Positions 14,921 to 24,346 of a DNA stretch of 24,780 bases are shown here, piece by piece; position 1 is the first letter of the stretch; each line of letters begins with the position of its first letter. Under the pieces are notes generated by a model. That model was not told the origin of the DNA. It was given only the letters and a program-made list of their open reading frames with translations, and did no database searches. The position numbers and the translations under genes are program-made. Location: contig DGQS01000129.1 of the NCBI GenBank assembly GCA_002389785.1, positions 1-24,780 of the forward strand, written 5' to 3'. Source of the DNA: Bacteroidetes bacterium UBA4408 (GTDB lineage: Bacteria > Bacteroidota > Bacteroidia > UBA4408).

Positions 14921-17383
14921 TTAGCGGATGGAAGCTCCCAACTTTTCCTTGAAAGTTGAAATAAGTTTCTCCATAATTTTTTCAATTTGTTTTTCTCCCA
15001 GGGTGCTATTATCATCTTGTAAAATAAAGCTAACTGCATAAGATTTTTTGCCTGCTTCAAGTTTTTCACCTTCATACACATCAAATAAGTTAACTGCTTT
15101 TAGCAGTTTTTTTTCGGTTTGAAAAGCAGTCTCTTCAATTTGCGAATAACTAATTGAAGTGTCAATTAATAATGCCAAGTCGCGACGAACTTCTGGGAAT
15201 TTAGGAATTTCTTTATAAATAGTGCTTTTCTTTCCGCTTGCATGAAGTAATAAATCCCACTGCACATCAACAAAAAAAACTTCTGATTTTACGTCTGCTT
15301 TCTTAAGAATACTTTTTGAAACGGTACCAATTTCAATTACTGATTTTTGATTAACCAGCAATTGTAAACCTTCCGAAATTAGCTCATTTTGAAACGTAAC
15401 TTCTTTATAATTAGTAATTCCTAAACGTTGTAAAAGCAAGGAAGCAAAATACTTTGCGGTGTATATACTGGTATTTTCAGTTTTGTTTTGCCATGATTCA
15501 GGTGCCTCTTTACCGGTTATAAACAAGCACAAATGATTGTGTTCGGTATAAACCTTTTCTCCGGTAGATTCATTCTTGGTATAATGATAAGTCTTCCCAA
15601 ATTCATACAATTTTAAATCTGCTCGTTTACGGTTTTGATTGTAAGCGATGGCCTCAAGACCACCAAATAAAAGAGTTTGACGCAATACATTCAATTCAGA
15701 GCTTAATGGATTAAGCATGGTTACATTTTCATCTTTATGAAACAAAGTTGAAGTTTCGGTATAAGATGAGGGACTAAGCGATAAGGACATTATTTCTGAA
15801 AAGCCATTAGAAGTAAGCAAATCAGCCACAGTATTCATAATTTTTTCACGATCTGGTTTCGTAGCATACGAGAGTGAACTACTTACCTGCGAAGGAATTT
15901 CTATTTGATTATATCCATAAATGCGAAGTACTTCTTCAATAACATCAATTTCACGCTGTACATCAACTTTGAACGCGGGCACTGATAAGTGTAGAATATC
16001 GCCATTTTCTCTTTCAATTTGTATACCCAATGTGCGAATTATTTTTTTGATGATTTCGTTGTCTATTTTTTTACCGATAATTCGTCCACAGTTGTTAAAG
16101 CTGAATTCAATTTTAAAAGGAGTAACAGGGGTAGGATACCAATCAATTAATTCTCCACTGATTTGCCCTCCACATATTTCCTGAATTAGCAATGCAGCTC
16201 GTTTAAGTGAATATACTGTAATTTCGGGATCTGTGCCACGCTCAAAGCGAAAAGAAGCGTCTGTTTTTAAACCATGTCGTTTAGCGGTTTTTCGAACAGA
16301 AACAGAATTGAAACAGGCACTTTCTAAAAATAAGTCCTTAGTTGCTTCAGTTATTCCTGAATTTTTACCACCAAAAACTCCGGCAATACACAGGGGATTT
16401 TGTGTATCACAAATCATTAGATCTTCCTTCGAAAGTTCGTGCTCAACACCATCCAAGGTTATAAAAGGAGTGGTGTCATTCAATTTTTTTACAACAATTT
16501 TATTGCCTTTAATCTTTGCAGAATCGAACGCATGCAAAGGTTGTCCCAATTCAAACATCACATAATTGGTGCAATCTACTACCGAATTAATTGGGCGCAC
16601 ACCAATGGCTTTTAGCTTATTTTTGAGCCATTCAGGTGATTCTACAACTGAAACATCCTTGATACTGATACCCGAATAACGAATACAAGCGATAGGATCT
16701 TCAACTACCACCTGCATAGAGGTGTCATTTTTAATGGGAGTAAATGTTGAAACATCCGGCAAGCTCAATTCCTGTTGTACTGATTCATTTGCAAATGAGG
16801 GGTGTGTATGAAGTAAAGAAAGCAAATCACGCACAACTCCAAGATGTGATGCGGCATCGGCTCGATTAGGAGTTAGTCCGATTTCAAAAACTGTATCTGT
16901 TTCATTATTAAAATACTCAGCAGCCGGTGTACCTACCAAGGTCTCAGGTTTTAGAATCAAAATTCCTTCATGCGAACTTCCAATTCCAATTTCGTCTTCA
17001 GCACAAATCATCCCTTCTGAAACTACGCCGCGTATTTTTGATTTTTTAATTTCAAAAGGAGCTCCACTCAATGGATATAAAGTAGTTCCGATAAGTGCTA
17101 CCAGCACTTTTTGACCTGCTGCAACATTCGGAGCTCCACACACAATATTCAACAATTCTGACTGCCCAACATTAACTGTGGTAACACTGAGTTTATCAGC
17201 ATCGGGATGTTTTTCTTTGCTTATTACTTCGCCAACAACCAAACCTTTTAATCCTCCGCTAATACTTTGAAACTCTTCAACACTTTCTACTTCTAAACCA
17301 CAATCAGTAAGTAATTTTGAAATAATTTCAGGTGCTAATTCTGTACGTATAAACTGTTTAATCCAGTTATAAGAAATCTTCAT
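14921..17383 (-). CDS. pheT: Phenylalanine-tRNA ligase beta subunit
   Basis: 820 residues, the usual bacterial PheT size. With the alpha subunit PheS it charges tRNA-Phe. Domains in order: N-terminal helix and the tRNA-binding EMAP-like domain (about 40-155, with VVGEVISKEKHPDADKLSV and GAPNV), the B3/B4 editing domain (about 215-400, with CIRYSGISIKDV, VVDCTNYVMFELGQPLHAFD and SFRFERGTDP), the B5 domain (about 410-480), the synthetase-like core with EVLRIYGYNQIEIP, and the C-terminal anticodon-binding fold (about 725-820, with FPEVRRDLALLID and GEKLEAGKKSYAVSF). pheS is not next to it, which is common in Bacteroidota. It follows recG on the same strand after 58 bases. Confidence 0.97.
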   Translation of the reverse strand: MKISYNWIKQFIRTELAPEIISKLLTDCGLEVESVEEFQSISGGLKGLVVGEVISKEKHPDADKLSVTTVNVGQSELLNIVCGAPNVAAGQKVLVALIGTTLYPLSGAPFEIKKSKIRGVVSEGMICAEDEIGIGSSHEGILILKPETLVGTPAAEYFNNETDTVFEIGLTPNRADAASHLGVVRDLLSLLHTHPSFANESVQQELSLPDVSTFTPIKNDTSMQVVVEDPIACIRYSGISIKDVSVVESPEWLKNKLKAIGVRPINSVVDCTNYVMFELGQPLHAFDSAKIKGNKIVVKKLNDTTPFITLDGVEHELSKEDLMICDTQNPLCIAGVFGGKNSGITEATKDLFLESACFNSVSVRKTAKRHGLKTDASFRFERGTDPEITVYSLKRAALLIQEICGGQISGELIDWYPTPVTPFKIEFSFNNCGRIIGKKIDNEIIKKIIRTLGIQIERENGDILHLSVPAFKVDVQREIDVIEEVLRIYGYNQIEIPSQVSSSLSYATKPDREKIMNTVADLLTSNGFSEIMSLSLSPSSYTETSTLFHKDENVTMLNPLSSELNVLRQTLLFGGLEAIAYNQNRKRADLKLYEFGKTYHYTKNESTGEKVYTEHNHLCLFITGKEAPESWQNKTENTSIYTAKYFASLLLQRLGITNYKEVTFQNELISEGLQLLVNQKSVIEIGTVSKSILKKADVKSEVFFVDVQWDLLLHASGKKSTIYKEIPKFPEVRRDLALLIDTSISYSQIEETAFQTEKKLLKAVNLFDVYEGEKLEAGKKSYAVSFILQDDNSTLGEKQIEKIMEKLISTFKEKLGASIR

Positions 17384-17411
17384 TTAAACGATATTGTATT
17401 TTTTTGAATGC

Positions 17412-17419
17412 CAAAAGTA
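17412..17419 (-). promoter_or_regulatory. Putative -7 box for pheT
   Basis: On the minus strand this reads TACTTTTG, an exact TAnnTTTG match, inside the 58-base recG-pheT gap. It would give a leader of about 20 bases. No clear -33 TTTG is seen at the right spacing, so this is a modest prediction. Confidence 0.35.
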
Positions 17420-17441
17420 AGTATTAATGTTTAGTTTGGAT

Positions 17442-19547
17442 TTATGAAATTTTTGCCCAGTTTGTAAGCTGTTTACCTTGGTTATTAAAATAGCCTTGAA
17501 CAGCTTGATTTTCGGGTGAAGTAAGTGCGGGATCGTCGACTAATAATTTAGTAGCGGCATCCCGAGCTATTTGTAAAAGAGTAGCATCTTTGCTTAAGTC
17601 TGCTAACTTTAAATCCAAGGTCCCGCTTTGTTGCGTACCTTGCAAATCACCGGGTCCACGCAGTTTGAAGTCAACATCTGCTATTTCAAAACCATCGTTG
17701 GTGCGTACCATCGTTTCAAGACGTACTTTTGTATCTTCACCCAATTTATAAGACGTCATTAAAATGCAATACGACTGTTCGGCCCCTCGCCCAACTCTAC
17801 CTCTAAGTTGATGCAGTTGTGACAACCCAAAGCGTTCGGCACTTTCAATTATCATGATATTTGCATTGGGAACGTTCACACCAACTTCAATTACAGTAGT
17901 TGCAACCATTATTTGAGTTTCATTCTTAACAAATCGCTGCATTTCATATTCCTTGTCTGCCGCTTTCATTTTTCCATGCACTATACTCACCTTAAACTCA
18001 GGAAGTGGAAATGCCCTAACAATACTCTCATAACCGTCCATTAAATCTTTGTAATCCATTTTTTCGGATTCTTTGATTAAAGGATAAACAACATACACTT
18101 GTCGACCTGCTTTAATTTGTTCACGCATAAACGAAAATACCGCTATTCGTGCAGAATCGAAGCGATGTGTAGTGATAATTGATTTTCGACCTGGAGGTAA
18201 TTCATCGATAATCGAAATGTCTAAATCGCCATAAAGTGTCATTGCTAAGGTGCGTGGAATTGGAGTTGCTGTCATCACCAAAATATGTGGGGCTTGCACA
18301 TTTTTTTTCCACATTTTACTTCGTTGTTCAACCCCGAAGCGATGTTGTTCATCAATTACTACCAAGCCAAGATTCTTAAATTTTACGTTATCTTCAAGTA
18401 CTGCATGCGTTCCTATTAAAAAATGTAAACTTCCTTGTTCTAATTCTTCGTGTAAAAGTTTTCGGTGTTTCGATTTACTTGAACCCGTAAGAAGCTTTAA
18501 TTTTACCTCAGTTCCTTGAAGCAATTGTTGCAACGTATCGAAATGTTGTTTGGCCAGTATTTCGGTAGGAGCCATTAAGCATGATTGAAAGCCATTATCC
18601 AGTGCGAGCAACATACACATTAACGCAACTAAAGTTTTACCACTGCCAACATCACCTTGTAATAAACGATTCATTTGTTTGCCCGATCCAAGGTCAGCGC
18701 GTATTTCTTTCATCACTTTTTTTTGAGCCATGGTAAGTTCAAATGGAAGATGTTTTGAATAAAAAGTGGTAAAATAATCTCCTACTTTAGAAAAAACAAA
18801 GCCGTTGTTTTGTTGAACACGTATGGCTTTTAAGCGCAATAATTTTAATTGAATAAAAAACAACTCATCAAATTTTAAGCGCCATTGAGCTTTTTGAAGC
18901 AACACAGCATCAGTTGGAACATGTATATTTTTTAAGGCATCCTCTTTACTTATTAATTGCAAACTGTGCAAAATAGAGCTAGGAAGAACTTCAGCAATGG
19001 TGCCATTTATCAAACCATTTAAGGTTTGTTGCATTTTACGAATTGCTCTACTGTCAATACCTCTCGATTTCATTTTTTCGGAAGTAAGGTACATGGGTTG
19101 CATGCTCGTGTTTAAGGTTACGTTTGCTTCACTCAATACGTCTAATTCGGGATGCACTAAATTTAGTTTTGAGTTAAAGGAAGAGGGTTTACCAAAAACC
19201 AGGTATTCAGTATTTAATTTCAAATTGTTTGCCCACCATTGGTAGCTTTGAAACCAAACTAATTCAATACTCCCGCTTTTGTCTTTTAATTTTGCAACCA
19301 ATCGCTTTCCATGTTTTTCTCCTACTACCTCAAAATGGGTTATTTTACCTACCAGCTGCACATAATTTAATTGGTCATTTATTTCTGCAATGGTGTAAAA
19401 CTTGGTCCGGTCAATATAGCGATAGGGATAGTAAACCAGTAAATCGCCGTAAGTAAAAATGCCCAGTTCCTTTTTAAGTATTTCGGCACGTTGAGAGCCA
19501 ACACCTTTTAAATATTCGATAGGAGTTTGGAGCAGGCTGTTGAGCAT
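17442..19547 (-). CDS. recG: ATP-dependent DNA helicase RecG
   Basis: 701 residues, full length. RecG remodels stalled replication forks and branched recombination intermediates. The N-terminal wedge domain (about 1-250) includes PIEYLKGVGSQRAEIL and an OB-fold region with LVGKITHFEVV. The helicase motifs are Walker A GDVGSGKT (298-305), the TAPTEILA-like MAPTEILAKQHF near 326, DEQHRFG at 399-405, TATPIPRTLAMT near 425, and ATTVIEVGVNVPNANIM with SQLHQLRGRVGRG in the C-terminal RecA lobe. The RecG-specific end GPGDLQGTQQSG is present. It lies 33 bases downstream of the O-antigen ligase-like gene on the same strand. Confidence 0.97.
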   Translation of the reverse strand: MLNSLLQTPIEYLKGVGSQRAEILKKELGIFTYGDLLVYYPYRYIDRTKFYTIAEINDQLNYVQLVGKITHFEVVGEKHGKRLVAKLKDKSGSIELVWFQSYQWWANNLKLNTEYLVFGKPSSFNSKLNLVHPELDVLSEANVTLNTSMQPMYLTSEKMKSRGIDSRAIRKMQQTLNGLINGTIAEVLPSSILHSLQLISKEDALKNIHVPTDAVLLQKAQWRLKFDELFFIQLKLLRLKAIRVQQNNGFVFSKVGDYFTTFYSKHLPFELTMAQKKVMKEIRADLGSGKQMNRLLQGDVGSGKTLVALMCMLLALDNGFQSCLMAPTEILAKQHFDTLQQLLQGTEVKLKLLTGSSKSKHRKLLHEELEQGSLHFLIGTHAVLEDNVKFKNLGLVVIDEQHRFGVEQRSKMWKKNVQAPHILVMTATPIPRTLAMTLYGDLDISIIDELPPGRKSIITTHRFDSARIAVFSFMREQIKAGRQVYVVYPLIKESEKMDYKDLMDGYESIVRAFPLPEFKVSIVHGKMKAADKEYEMQRFVKNETQIMVATTVIEVGVNVPNANIMIIESAERFGLSQLHQLRGRVGRGAEQSYCILMTSYKLGEDTKVRLETMVRTNDGFEIADVDFKLRGPGDLQGTQQSGTLDLKLADLSKDATLLQIARDAATKLLVDDPALTSPENQAVQGYFNNQGKQLTNWAKIS

Positions 19548-19580
19548 AGTTCAAATAATTGCGTTGAAACAAGGTGTATC

Positions 19581-21164
19581 TTATGTTTCAATTTGCTGAG
19601 CTGAAATTACAACCTTTTTATGAACCCAGAAAAGCGCATTAAAAAAGGCATAGAAAGTAACTCCTGCTTGTGTTTCCAATGTATCATCAGTAAACATCGA
19701 AATCACTGCAATTATGCAAAAAAGCAAGTAAAAATAATTCGGATTTTTTCGTTCAATCCAAATCGGATAAATCAAGGAAAATAAAAAGAAGAGTAAACCT
19801 ACGATTCCAAATGTGACAGCAAAAGTGAGAAATTGATTGTGTGCACGTAGCCGCCATTCAGCCTGAATAGGTGAATTCAATTCATCATATTTTTTTTGAA
19901 ACGCTGCATTAACATCTCCTGTTCCAACACCGAATATTAAGTTTTCCTTTACAATAAGGAAACCGGTTTTTAAATATTCAAAACGCAATGTTACTGAATG
20001 CCCTGAGGGATTTCCGGTACTTTGATAAGTAGCTATTTCCCAAAATATTTGTTTTAAGCGTGCTTTTGGACTCGACATATTTTGATAATCCAAATTGGTA
20101 ACACCATTTTCAATCGATTTGATTTCAGCGTTTGAAAGTGCAGCCACGCCACCGGCATCTTTTCGTAAACCTTTGGAAGTAAGAAACCGAATTAAAGTAA
20201 CCCGAAGCGGTTGTAATTTTTTATCTAATCCGGTAATATCAAGATTACTTCTAAGCTTCCAAACACTATCTAACTCATTAAAACAGAGGTAACTAAAAAC
20301 ATAGTTCCCGTTTTCCATTTCAGTGCGTTCTTTTAAATGAACATACCTGTTGCCCAAAGCAGTGGTTTTATCAAGGGTTTCCCATTGAATGGGTTTTGCT
20401 ATATTAACTTCCGAGTATGCACGAATTACAGTATAGATGATGCCACAACTGATCAATGAAAATGAAATTAAATACACCAACTTTGACAACAGAGCACCTT
20501 TGGTAAAAAGTTGATACGATATAACTAAAATGGTTAGAACCAACAATACAATGATTCCTGTAAAGGATTCTAAAATAAACAAGAATACCAGAAGCCATAC
20601 GATACAAACTAATTGTACAATTTTAGAAAAGAGCGGATTGTTTTTTTGTTGAAAAAAATAAAGCAAAATAAAAGCCGCAAGACAAATTAATAAGGCCAAT
20701 CGGATGTGAGAAATTAAAAATGAAATATCACGGGTTTGAGTGATGTTTCTATTCAAGAATCCCAGTAGTGCGGCAGTACTAATGCATGTTGACACAATAA
20801 CAGCCGCAACAAAAATGCGCAGCAATAAAACAAAATGTTGTTTTGAAAGTGCTTGGCTGCTTCCTAAAATAATCGGAAAAAATAACAGAGGAAGTTTAAT
20901 TCGTAAATCATTGAATGCATAGTTGAAGTCGCTGGTATATAGCAAGCCCAATAAGTGCATTAAAAAGATTCCGCACCAAAAGATTACTGCTTTATCAGCC
21001 CACACTCGTTTTATTTTTTCAGCAAAATTGCCTTCAACTAACCATGCCCCAACTATTACAAAACTTGCTAAACCAGTAAGAAATTTAGATAGAGGCAATG
21101 CAATTGCCAGTAATATAAGTCCACTAAAATAAATGGAACGGGCATTTTTTTTTAGCAGCTGCAT
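19581..21164 (-). CDS. O-antigen ligase/polymerase-like membrane protein (Wzy_C family)
   Basis: 527 residues with roughly ten to twelve membrane helices. Hydrophobic segments run through about 12-250, a large hydrophilic segment spans about 255-405, and helices resume after RFEYLKTGFLIVKENLIFGVGTG. The segment FGVGTGDVN followed by LRAHNQFLTFAVTFGIVGLL is the family signature; its histidine is functionally important in WaaL ligases. Such proteins attach or polymerise glycan repeat units on the periplasmic face of the inner membrane. The large loop is longer than in many WaaL proteins. Wzy and WaaL cannot be told apart from sequence alone. It sits between the S41 protease (56 bases) and recG (33 bases), probably in one transcript. 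Confidence 0.82.
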   Translation of the reverse strand: MQLLKKNARSIYFSGLILLAIALPLSKFLTGLASFVIVGAWLVEGNFAEKIKRVWADKAVIFWCGIFLMHLLGLLYTSDFNYAFNDLRIKLPLLFFPIILGSSQALSKQHFVLLLRIFVAAVIVSTCISTAALLGFLNRNITQTRDISFLISHIRLALLICLAAFILLYFFQQKNNPLFSKIVQLVCIVWLLVFLFILESFTGIIVLLVLTILVISYQLFTKGALLSKLVYLISFSLISCGIIYTVIRAYSEVNIAKPIQWETLDKTTALGNRYVHLKERTEMENGNYVFSYLCFNELDSVWKLRSNLDITGLDKKLQPLRVTLIRFLTSKGLRKDAGGVAALSNAEIKSIENGVTNLDYQNMSSPKARLKQIFWEIATYQSTGNPSGHSVTLRFEYLKTGFLIVKENLIFGVGTGDVNAAFQKKYDELNSPIQAEWRLRAHNQFLTFAVTFGIVGLLFFLFSLIYPIWIERKNPNYFYLLFCIIAVISMFTDDTLETQAGVTFYAFFNALFWVHKKVVISAQQIET

Positions 21165-21220
21165 ACCTAAAGGTTGGCAATGTGTATGAAAGAAATAAGA
21201 AAGTTAGTTAGCAAGGGCTA

Positions 21221-22918
21221 CTATTTTTTCTCAACAGCTACCTCAGGATCTTTGTATGTGCCACTTAATATTGACGTATACAGTATTGGATCTGAAAGCA
21301 CATCAATTGCTTTCTTTACTTCAGGGTCATTTGCTAAACTAGCTTCTATTTTTCCTTTCTGGTAATAATAACGTGAAACAATTTCCGATTCGATCAACGA
21401 TTTTATTTCACTTTTAAAATTGCTCAAATCTTCTGTTTTGTGATGAATTAATTTGGCTTTTAATGCTTCGTATTCACTTTCGGCCGCATCAAAATATTTT
21501 TCTGCTTTTGCGGTTTCCTTCAATTCTTTCAACAGCTTTTCACTCTTAGTAGTATAGTCGTATTCTTTGTTTGAAATAAAGGCCATGAATTCTTCATACT
21601 CCTTTTCACTAAGTTTAAACTCTTTAGCAGGAGCGATGCTAGCATGCTCTCGACGGTACTTTGTTGCAAAATCAAAAATAAGGGCTTTGTTTTCAAGACT
21701 AATGGCAATTTTACTGTAGCTTGGAGCTGTAAGTGCAATGTCAGGCTTTATTCCTCCACCGTCGTATACGGGTCTACCACCTTTAGTTTTAAAGAGGGTA
21801 ATCAAGGAGTCTGGAATTTTCCCTACACTGCCATCTTCGTTTCTATTCGTGTAATCAAGTGCTTGTATACATCTCCCACTTGGGATATAATATTTTGCAG
21901 TAGTAACTTTTAATTGTGAATGATAAGAAAGCTCTCGAGTTGTTTGCACCAAGCCTTTTCCAAAACTACGTTGACCAATAACAACAGCTCTGTCAAGATC
22001 CTGCAAAGAGCCTGAAACAATTTCAGATGCTGAGGCCGAACCACTGTTGATCAGCAATGCTACAGGAATACTAACATCTACAGGAGAATTAATTGATTTA
22101 TACACCTTGTTCCATTCTTGAACCTTGCCTTTGGTGCTCACAATGTCGGTACCTTTTTCGACAAATAAATTGGAAATATTTATTGCTTCATTCAGCAAAC
22201 CGCCCGGATTTCCTCGTAGGTCAAAAACAATTCCTTTTAAGCCCGGATTTTTTGATTTTAATTCGGTAAATGCTTTTTTTACTTCATCTGACGATTCCTG
22301 AGTGAAACTTGTTAGGCGCATATATCCTACATTGCTTTCAAGCATTCCATAAAAGGGTACACTTTTAACCTTAATTTCTTCTCTGGTAATTATTTTTTCA
22401 ATCGGACTTTTTTCTCCTTCACGTTCTATTAGCAATTTAACGGTTGTATTGGGTTGTCCCTTTAATATTTTACTAATATCATCTTGGTTTTTGCCTTTAA
22501 TTGGTTTACCATCAACTTCAAGTATTACATCGCCTGCCCGCAAATCGGCTTTGTAAGCCGGGTAGCCTTCGTAGGGTTCTGATATAACTATTTGGTCATT
22601 TTTTTTACGAATCAGCGATCCAATTCCTCCGTATTGTCCGGTCTGCATAAAACGGTAATCTTCAATGTCCGATTCGGGAATATAATTCGTATAAGGGTCT
22701 AACGATTCCAACATGGCATCCATGCCCTTTTTCATTAAATCGCCCGGCTTGGTTTCATCTACATAGTACATGTTCACCTCCCTGAATAAAGTGGCAAAAA
22801 TGTCGAGGTTCTTCGATACTTCGAAGTAATTATCTACGAAACTAAATGAACTGAAAATACTTGCTGAAACTAGTAATACAAGAAATATTTTTTTTGTTTT
22901 ACGAATTAACTTTTTCAT
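21221..22918 (-). CDS. C-terminal processing peptidase (S41 family)
   Basis: 565 residues from the ATG at 22918. The start MKKLIRKTKKIF with a hydrophobic run to about residue 27 is a signal peptide or anchor. A longer frame from 22975 would overlap yidD and lacks a signal-like start, so I reject it. A PDZ domain (about 97-170) includes GQYGGIGSLIRKKND and LRAGDVILEVDGKPI. The peptidase core holds GIVFDLRGNPGGLLNEA near 230, the nucleophile serine cluster NSGSASASEIVSG (291-303) and the general-base lysine in GQRSFGKGLVQ (Lys321). A helical C-terminal extension of about 180 residues, rich in Lys and Glu, follows, as in Bacteroidota CtpA-like proteins. It acts in the periplasm. It lies 34 bases after yidD. 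Confidence 0.93.
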   Translation of the reverse strand: MKKLIRKTKKIFLVLLVSASIFSSFSFVDNYFEVSKNLDIFATLFREVNMYYVDETKPGDLMKKGMDAMLESLDPYTNYIPESDIEDYRFMQTGQYGGIGSLIRKKNDQIVISEPYEGYPAYKADLRAGDVILEVDGKPIKGKNQDDISKILKGQPNTTVKLLIEREGEKSPIEKIITREEIKVKSVPFYGMLESNVGYMRLTSFTQESSDEVKKAFTELKSKNPGLKGIVFDLRGNPGGLLNEAINISNLFVEKGTDIVSTKGKVQEWNKVYKSINSPVDVSIPVALLINSGSASASEIVSGSLQDLDRAVVIGQRSFGKGLVQTTRELSYHSQLKVTTAKYYIPSGRCIQALDYTNRNEDGSVGKIPDSLITLFKTKGGRPVYDGGGIKPDIALTAPSYSKIAISLENKALIFDFATKYRREHASIAPAKEFKLSEKEYEEFMAFISNKEYDYTTKSEKLLKELKETAKAEKYFDAAESEYEALKAKLIHHKTEDLSNFKSEIKSLIESEIVSRYYYQKGKIEASLANDPEVKKAIDVLSDPILYTSILSGTYKDPEVAVEKK

Positions 22919-22952
22919 ATGTTGAATTGTGTTTATCAAATTAAATTTCAAT

Positions 22953-23174
22953 TTATGGAACCGGATCGTGACCATGACCTCCCCAAGGATTGCATGATAA
23001 AAATCGTTTTAATGTAAGGTATCCCCCTTTAAGTACCCCATATTTTTGAAGAGCCTCTTTCCCATATTGTGAGCAAGTTGGAGTGTATCTGCATGCATTT
23101 GGTAATAATGGAGAAAGTGCATATTGATAGAGGGTGATAAGTAAAATAAACGGAGCACTAATTATTTTTTTCAA
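22953..23174 (-). CDS. yidD: Membrane protein insertion efficiency factor YidD
   Basis: 73 residues, normal for the family. A short N-terminal amphipathic/hydrophobic helix ([16 protein letters not shown]) is followed by the conserved [22 protein letters not shown], with its cysteines, and by [21 protein letters not shown], which is highly typical. YidD assists YidC-mediated insertion of inner-membrane proteins. It overlaps the end of rnpA by 17 bases, and the rnpA-yidD order is conserved across bacteria. Confidence 0.96.
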   Translation of the reverse strand: MKKIISAPFILLITLYQYALSPLLPNACRYTPTCSQYGKEALQKYGVLKGGYLTLKRFLSCNPWGGHGHDPVP

Positions 23175-23544
23175 TCTCTTTGAATAACCGCTGTAAAGTT
23201 AAAATTATTTTGGTCTCAAACTCCGCATACACAGGTTCTTCTTTACCCATATATGCAATGCTAAAAACTATTTTTTTATTTTCGTTGCTTAACTGTTCAT
23301 ACAATTGATGTTTGTGTTTCCTGTATGCCTCTCGCATAATTCGTTTTATTCGATTGCGGTGCACCGCCTTTTTTACCAACTTTTTAGGTACTGTTAAGAG
23401 AACCTGAGCAGGAAAAGGAATAGAAGTATGTTGTTTCCAACTTATTCGAAATCCATTACTGCTAAACGATTTCCCTGAATCATATACCTCTTGAATCAGC
23501 TTACGGCTGCACAATCGCTCCTCTTTTGTAAATGAAAATTGCAC
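23158..23544 (-). CDS. rnpA: Ribonuclease P protein component
   Basis: 128 residues from the chosen GTG. The protein helps the RNase P RNA cleave tRNA 5' leaders. The evidence is [20 protein letters not shown] at the start, [31 protein letters not shown] with the RNR-type RNA-binding helix, and a normal length. An upstream in-frame TTG at 23568 would add 8 residues, but it falls inside a TACCTTTG box that looks like a -7 promoter element; family members usually begin just before the F-x-K-EERL segment, so I prefer GTG at 23544. rpmH, often next to rnpA, is not in the window. Confidence 0.93.
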   Translation of the reverse strand: MQFSFTKEERLCSRKLIQEVYDSGKSFSSNGFRISWKQHTSIPFPAQVLLTVPKKLVKKAVHRNRIKRIMREAYRKHKHQLYEQLSNENKKIVFSIAYMGKEEPVYAEFETKIILTLQRLFKEIEKNN

Positions 23545-23565
23545 GCTGTGTAGTTGATTTTTATT

Positions 23566-23573
23566 CAAAGGTA
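23566..23573 (-). promoter_or_regulatory. Putative -7 box for the rnpA-yidD-S41 run
   Basis: On the minus strand this reads TACCTTTG, an exact TAnnTTTG match, placed 21 bases before the GTG start of rnpA. A matching -33 TTTG is not obvious, so confidence is moderate. Confidence 0.4.
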
Positions 23574-23704
23574 TAAAATGATATTAGCTCAATCATCACC
23601 ATTTTGTTAAATAGTGTGAGAAATGGCTTTCGTTGTAGAATTATGAATGTAAGACCTACCATAAGGCTCGTTGGGCTAATTTTTAACAAATTATCGTTAA
23701 AATA

Positions 23705-23737
23705 TTTGAAAAAGCTGTCAGAAGCAAGTTAAATTTG
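23705..23737 (+). promoter_or_regulatory. Putative siaB-siaC promoter
   Basis: TTTG at 23705-23708 and TAAATTTG at 23730-23737, 21 bases apart, match both elements of the Bacteroidota consensus. A second -7-like box, TACATTTG, follows at 23742-23749. Transcription would begin near 23744-23756, about 30-40 bases before the start codon. Confidence 0.55.
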
Positions 23738-23782
23738 AAACTACATTTGCTTTACGTATAAACAAACAATTCACTAAAATTT

Positions 23783-24343
23783 TTGGTCTTGGAACAAGCT
23801 ACTAATTACTTGTTTGATATTTATCAAACACTTTCTCGTGAAAAGATTTTGCTCTCATATCTGGGTGAAATTACACCGGACTTAACAAATTCTGTTTTGA
23901 AATCGGTAAAGAATGAGCAAAATCCATACAATGAAAAATTGAATGTAAAGAAGAAGATATACAACATCATTGTTGAGTCTCTTGAAAATATTTATAAGCA
24001 TGCCGAAGTAAAAGAAAAGGAAAACAGGCCTTCTATATTTCTTTTTGGATCGCATGCCCAGCACTACTATATTATATCGGGAAATTATGTGTATACCCAG
24101 ACCGGCGAAAAATTAAAACGAACAATTGATGAATTAAATTCACTTGACCGTGATAACATGCGGAAAAAGTATCGCACAGCATTGTTGCAAAGTAGCGGTG
24201 AAGATATGCGAGAAACAAATGGTGCGGGTATCGGATTAATTGATATGGCTTTAAAATCCGAGAATAAATTAGAGTATCAATTTAGGGATGCTAGCGCAGG
24301 AATTTCTTTTTTTACCTTAATTGTAAAGGTTAACATGAATTAA
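23783..24343 (+). CDS. SiaB-family protein kinase (histidine-kinase-like ATPase fold)
   Basis: 186 residues. The fold is that of GHKL ATPases: an N box in VESLENIYKHAEV (Glu65, Asn69, His73) and a G box NGAGIGLIDMA (146-156), followed by a strand-rich end, SAGISFFTLIVKV. There is no histidine-phosphotransfer domain or receiver. In Pseudomonas aeruginosa, SiaB phosphorylates SiaC, which when unphosphorylated activates the diguanylate cyclase SiaD; Bacteroidota carry related genes (DUF6272). The gene is 3 bases ahead of a SiaC homologue, which strongly supports this call. The start is TTG at 23783 or the next TTG at 23789, since no ATG exists between the upstream stop at 23759-23761 and the conserved part. 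Confidence 0.82.
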   Translation: MVLEQATNYLFDIYQTLSREKILLSYLGEITPDLTNSVLKSVKNEQNPYNEKLNVKKKIYNIIVESLENIYKHAEVKEKENRPSIFLFGSHAQHYYIISGNYVYTQTGEKLKRTIDELNSLDRDNMRKKYRTALLQSSGEDMRETNGAGIGLIDMALKSENKLEYQFRDASAGISFFTLIVKVNMN

Positions 24344-24346
24344 TGT

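Noticed and set aside
22919..22975. Longer N-terminus for the S41 protease starting at 22,975
   Set aside because: It would overlap yidD and place 19 odd residues before a clean signal-peptide start at 22,918.
23576..23782. Possible small RNA in the rnpA-siaB gap
   Set aside because: No stable hairpin followed by a T-run is visible; the gap is explained by two divergent promoters.
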